Part shown: positions 61,993-64,000 of the stretch, one piece after another | How positions within the stretch are numbered: the stretch's first letter is position 1 | How the letters are laid out: each line of letters begins with the position of its first letter | From: Jiangella alkaliphila | Lineage (GTDB): Bacteria > Actinomycetota > Actinomycetes > Jiangellales > Jiangellaceae | NCBI RefSeq assembly: GCF_900105925.1 | Contig: NZ_LT629791.1 | Span: forward strand, 1,550,001 to 1,614,000 | Direction: 5' to 3' | DNA: 64,000 nt | Notes under the pieces: generated by a model | What the model was told of the DNA's origin: nothing | Seen by the model: only the letters and a program-made list of their open reading frames with translations | Databases searched by the model: none | Made by a program: the position numbers and the translations under genes

Positions 61993-62822
61993 CGACCACC
62001 AGGCGCCGGCGCGGCTGGCTGAGCGTGGGCGGCGTGCTCATCACGATCGCCTACCTGCTGCCGGTGTACTGGATGCTGGCGACGTCGCTGAAGGAGTCCT
62101 CGGACATCTTCAGCACGCCGCCGGACCTGTTCCCCTCGCCGATCAGCCTGACGTCGTACACCGAGACCGTCGTGAACCACGCCGGCATCGGCCGCGGGCT
62201 GCTGAACAGCACCGTCATCGCCGTCGGGACCACGGTCGTGACGCTGGCCGTCGCGGTGCCGGCGGCGTACGCGCTGGCTCGGCTGCGGGTCCGGTTCGTG
62301 GCGCTGCTGATGCTGCTGTTCCTGGTCGTGCAGATGATCCCCGCGGTCAACCTCGCGCTGCCGATGTTCGTGATCTTCAGCCGGGCCGACCTGGTGAACT
62401 CCTACGTGGGGCTGATCCTGGCGAACTGCTCGCTGGCGATCCCGCTGGCCATCACGATCCTGCGGCCGTACTTCTTGTCCGTGCCCGGCGAGGTGATCGA
62501 GGCGGCCAAGATCGACGGCTGCAACACGTGGACGGCGTTCCTGCGGGTCGCGCTGCCGGTCTCGGTGCCGGGCGTGATCACCGTCGCGGTCATCAGCTTC
62601 CTCGGCGCGTGGGGCGAGTTCGTGTTCGGGCTGGCGCTGGCCTCGGACGAGGGCATGCAGCCGATCACCGTCGTGCTGGCCGGTCTGACGAACTCGTTCG
62701 GGACCCGCTGGAACGACCTGATGGCCGTCTCCGTCGTCGTGGCGCTGCCGATCATCGTCGTCTTCATCTTCCTGCAGCGCTACATCGTCGGCGGTCTCAC
62801 CGCCGGTGCCACCAAGAGTTAA
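61989..62822 (+). CDS. ABC sugar importer permease (MalG-type), second importer
   Basis: 277 residues, six membrane helices (GGVLITIAYLLPVYWMLAT, VIAVGTTVVTLAVAVPAAYA, FVALLMLLFLVVQMIPAVN, VISFLGAWGEFVFGLAL), EAA motif IEAAKIDGCNTWTAFLRVA-LP. ATGA overlap with the preceding permease. As with the first importer there is no ATPase, so a shared MsiK-type ATPase elsewhere is expected. Confidence 0.93.
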   Translation: MTTTRRRRGWLSVGGVLITIAYLLPVYWMLATSLKESSDIFSTPPDLFPSPISLTSYTETVVNHAGIGRGLLNSTVIAVGTTVVTLAVAVPAAYALARLRVRFVALLMLLFLVVQMIPAVNLALPMFVIFSRADLVNSYVGLILANCSLAIPLAITILRPYFLSVPGEVIEAAKIDGCNTWTAFLRVALPVSVPGVITVAVISFLGAWGEFVFGLALASDEGMQPITVVLAGLTNSFGTRWNDLMAVSVVVALPIIVVFIFLQRYIVGGLTAGATKS

Positions 62823-62834
62823 GAGGAGCAGTGC

Positions 62835-63743
62835 ATGAGCACAGACACCGCTGAGGCGTTCGAGCTCTGGGCGGCCACGCCGACCCCGTTCCGGCCCGAC
62901 GAGAGCCTGGCGACGGAGGTGGTCCCCGCGCAGGCCGAGCACCTGGTCTCGCTGGGCCTCGACGGCGCGTTCGTCGGCGGCACCACGGGTGAGTCGATGG
63001 CGCTGACGGTCGACGAGCGGGCCGAGCTGATCAGCGCCTGGGCCGAGCACCGCGGCGCCGGTCTGCTGCTCGGGGCGCACGTGGGCGACCTCAGCCTGGT
63101 GGACGCCCGCCGGCTGGCCCGGCACGCCGCCGACGCCGGGGTCGACCTCATCGCGGCGGTGGCGCCGTTCTACGGCGAGCCGCCGTCGGTCATGGCGATC
63201 GTCGACTACCTGGCCGAGATCGCCGAGGCGGCACCCGACGTGCCGCTGTGCTACTACCACATCCCGTCCATGACGGGGCTGCGCGCGGCGCCGTCGGCGG
63301 TGGTCGAGCAGGCCGTCGCCCGGGTGCCGAGCCTGCGTGCCGTCAAGTTCACCGACGGCGACATGCTCGAGTTCATCCGCACCCGCGAGGCCGCCGACGG
63401 CATCCGGGTCTACTTCGGCAGGGACGAGCTGCTGCCGGCCGGTGTGGCGTGCGGCGCGACCGGCGCCATCGGCAGCCTGTACAACGTGCTCGCCCCGGTG
63501 GCGCGCGAGGTCCGGTCCCGGATCCTGGCAGGGGAGGTCGAGTCGGCGCTGGCGCTGCACCGCCCGTTCCGCCAGATCGCCACCGTCGCCGATCGATGGG
63601 GCTCGATCGCCGTCGTCAAGGAGCTGATCAACCGGTTCGGCCCGGACGCCGGCGCGGCCCGCGCCCCGTGGGGCCGGCTCAGCGCCGACGCGGTCGCCGC
63701 GGTGGACGGGCTGGTCGAGGAGCTCAAGGCGGCTGCGTCCTGA
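62835..63743 (+). CDS. DapA/NanA-family class I aldolase
   Basis: 302-residue TIM barrel of the dihydrodipicolinate synthase/N-acetylneuraminate lyase family. FVGGTTGESMALTVDER replaces the usual GTTGE block, the Tyr is in YYHIPSMTG (Tyr141), and the Schiff-base lysine is in RAVKFTDGD (Lys171). YYHIP is nearer to sialate lyase-like members than to DapA. GAGGAG ribosome site. Co-transcribed with the importer, it probably cleaves a keto-acid sugar; which one is open. Confidence 0.88.
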   Translation: MSTDTAEAFELWAATPTPFRPDESLATEVVPAQAEHLVSLGLDGAFVGGTTGESMALTVDERAELISAWAEHRGAGLLLGAHVGDLSLVDARRLARHAADAGVDLIAAVAPFYGEPPSVMAIVDYLAEIAEAAPDVPLCYYHIPSMTGLRAAPSAVVEQAVARVPSLRAVKFTDGDMLEFIRTREAADGIRVYFGRDELLPAGVACGATGAIGSLYNVLAPVAREVRSRILAGEVESALALHRPFRQIATVADRWGSIAVVKELINRFGPDAGAARAPWGRLSADAVAAVDGLVEELKAAAS

Positions 63744-63802
63744 CCGCTTCCGGTGGTCTGACAGGCTGATCCGGACGTTGTCGCCGCGTGAGGGGATCGC
63801 CG

Positions 63803-64000
63803 ATGGACGACCGTGTGGTGGTGCTGGCCCGGGCCGGAGCCGCGCTGGTGCTCGACCTGGAGACGCCGCGGCTGCCGCGCGTGCTGCACTGGGGCGCCGA
63901 CCTGGGTGACGGCGTCGACGGCGCGGCGCTGCGGGCGGCGGCGGTACCCGGCCGGCGCGGCGGCGCTCCGCCCGAACCGGCGGCGCCGTCGCTGCTGCCG
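63803..64000 (+). CDS. Alpha-galactosidase, GH36 family (5' part, cut by window edge)
   Basis: Only the first 66 codons are visible, beginning MDDRVVVLARAGAALVLDLE and including LPRVLHWGADLGD, the characteristic start of GH36 alpha-galactosidases (N-terminal beta-sandwich). No catalytic residues are inside the window. Last gene of the sugar operon here, 59 bases after the aldolase. Assignment rests on this short motif. Confidence 0.75.
   Translation, partial: MDDRVVVLARAGAALVLDLETPRLPRVLHWGADLGDGVDGAALRAAAVPGRRGGAPPEPAAPSLLP

Overview
The window is a very GC-rich chromosomal segment from an actinomycete. The dnaK-grpE-dnaJ-hspR order, a HAIR-type operator in front of clpB, an XRE/DUF397 gene pair, many GTG starts and 4-bp ATGA/GTGA gene overlaps, and N-acetylglucosamine-type PTS genes all fit that group. 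I cannot fix the genus. No rRNA, tRNA or CRISPR array was seen.

Layout. Positions 1-3403 hold the 3' part of dnaK, then grpE, dnaJ and hspR. A decayed IS630-type transposase (3306-4199, minus strand) abuts the hspR stop. After a 540-base AT-richer leader, a 16-gene tightly coupled operon runs from 4740 to 20584. It encodes its own acetyl-CoA carboxylase (AccDA fusion, BCCP, AccC), malonyl transferase, ACP, holo-ACP synthase, ketoreductase and two hotdog dehydratases. It also has an active ketosynthase, a degenerate ketosynthase, a KS-CLF didomain, a KAS III-like protein without a catalytic triad, a carotenoid-isomerase-like FAD oxidoreductase, an alpha/beta hydrolase and a DUF1772 membrane protein. 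No enoyl reductase is present. This is a self-sufficient type II acyl/polyketide pathway whose parts resemble aryl-polyene systems, and it most likely makes an unsaturated or polyene acyl chain. A convergent FAD monooxygenase/SnoaL pair (21056-22775) and a TetR with a membrane protein follow.

Positions 24107-43822 are mostly household and accessory genes: a DUF4333-like lipoprotein, clpB under a clear HspR operator, a siderophore-interacting protein, an XRE/DUF397 pair, a serine hydrolase, an SDR and pyrE. They continue with an ECF sigma gene broken by a one-base frameshift beside a membrane protein, two tandem paralogous lipoproteins, an rRNA/tRNA methyltransferase, a CoA-disulfide-reductase-like flavoprotein and two ABC-2 exporters. 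A DUF4262 gene (43903-44394) precedes a 0.7-kb non-coding island made of nested inverted repeats (44419-45130).

Positions 45200-64000 are dominated by carbohydrate use. A PTS set (EIIA, EIIB, EIIC, EI), a SIS-domain sugar-phosphate enzyme and two divergent GntR/UTRA regulators sharing a DasR-like operator point to amino-sugar uptake. Two ABC sugar importers without their own ATPase follow (54380-57668 with a ROK regulator, and 59783-62822). They are accompanied by an MDR dehydrogenase, an SDR, a DapA/NanA-family aldolase and the start of a GH36 alpha-galactosidase at the right edge.
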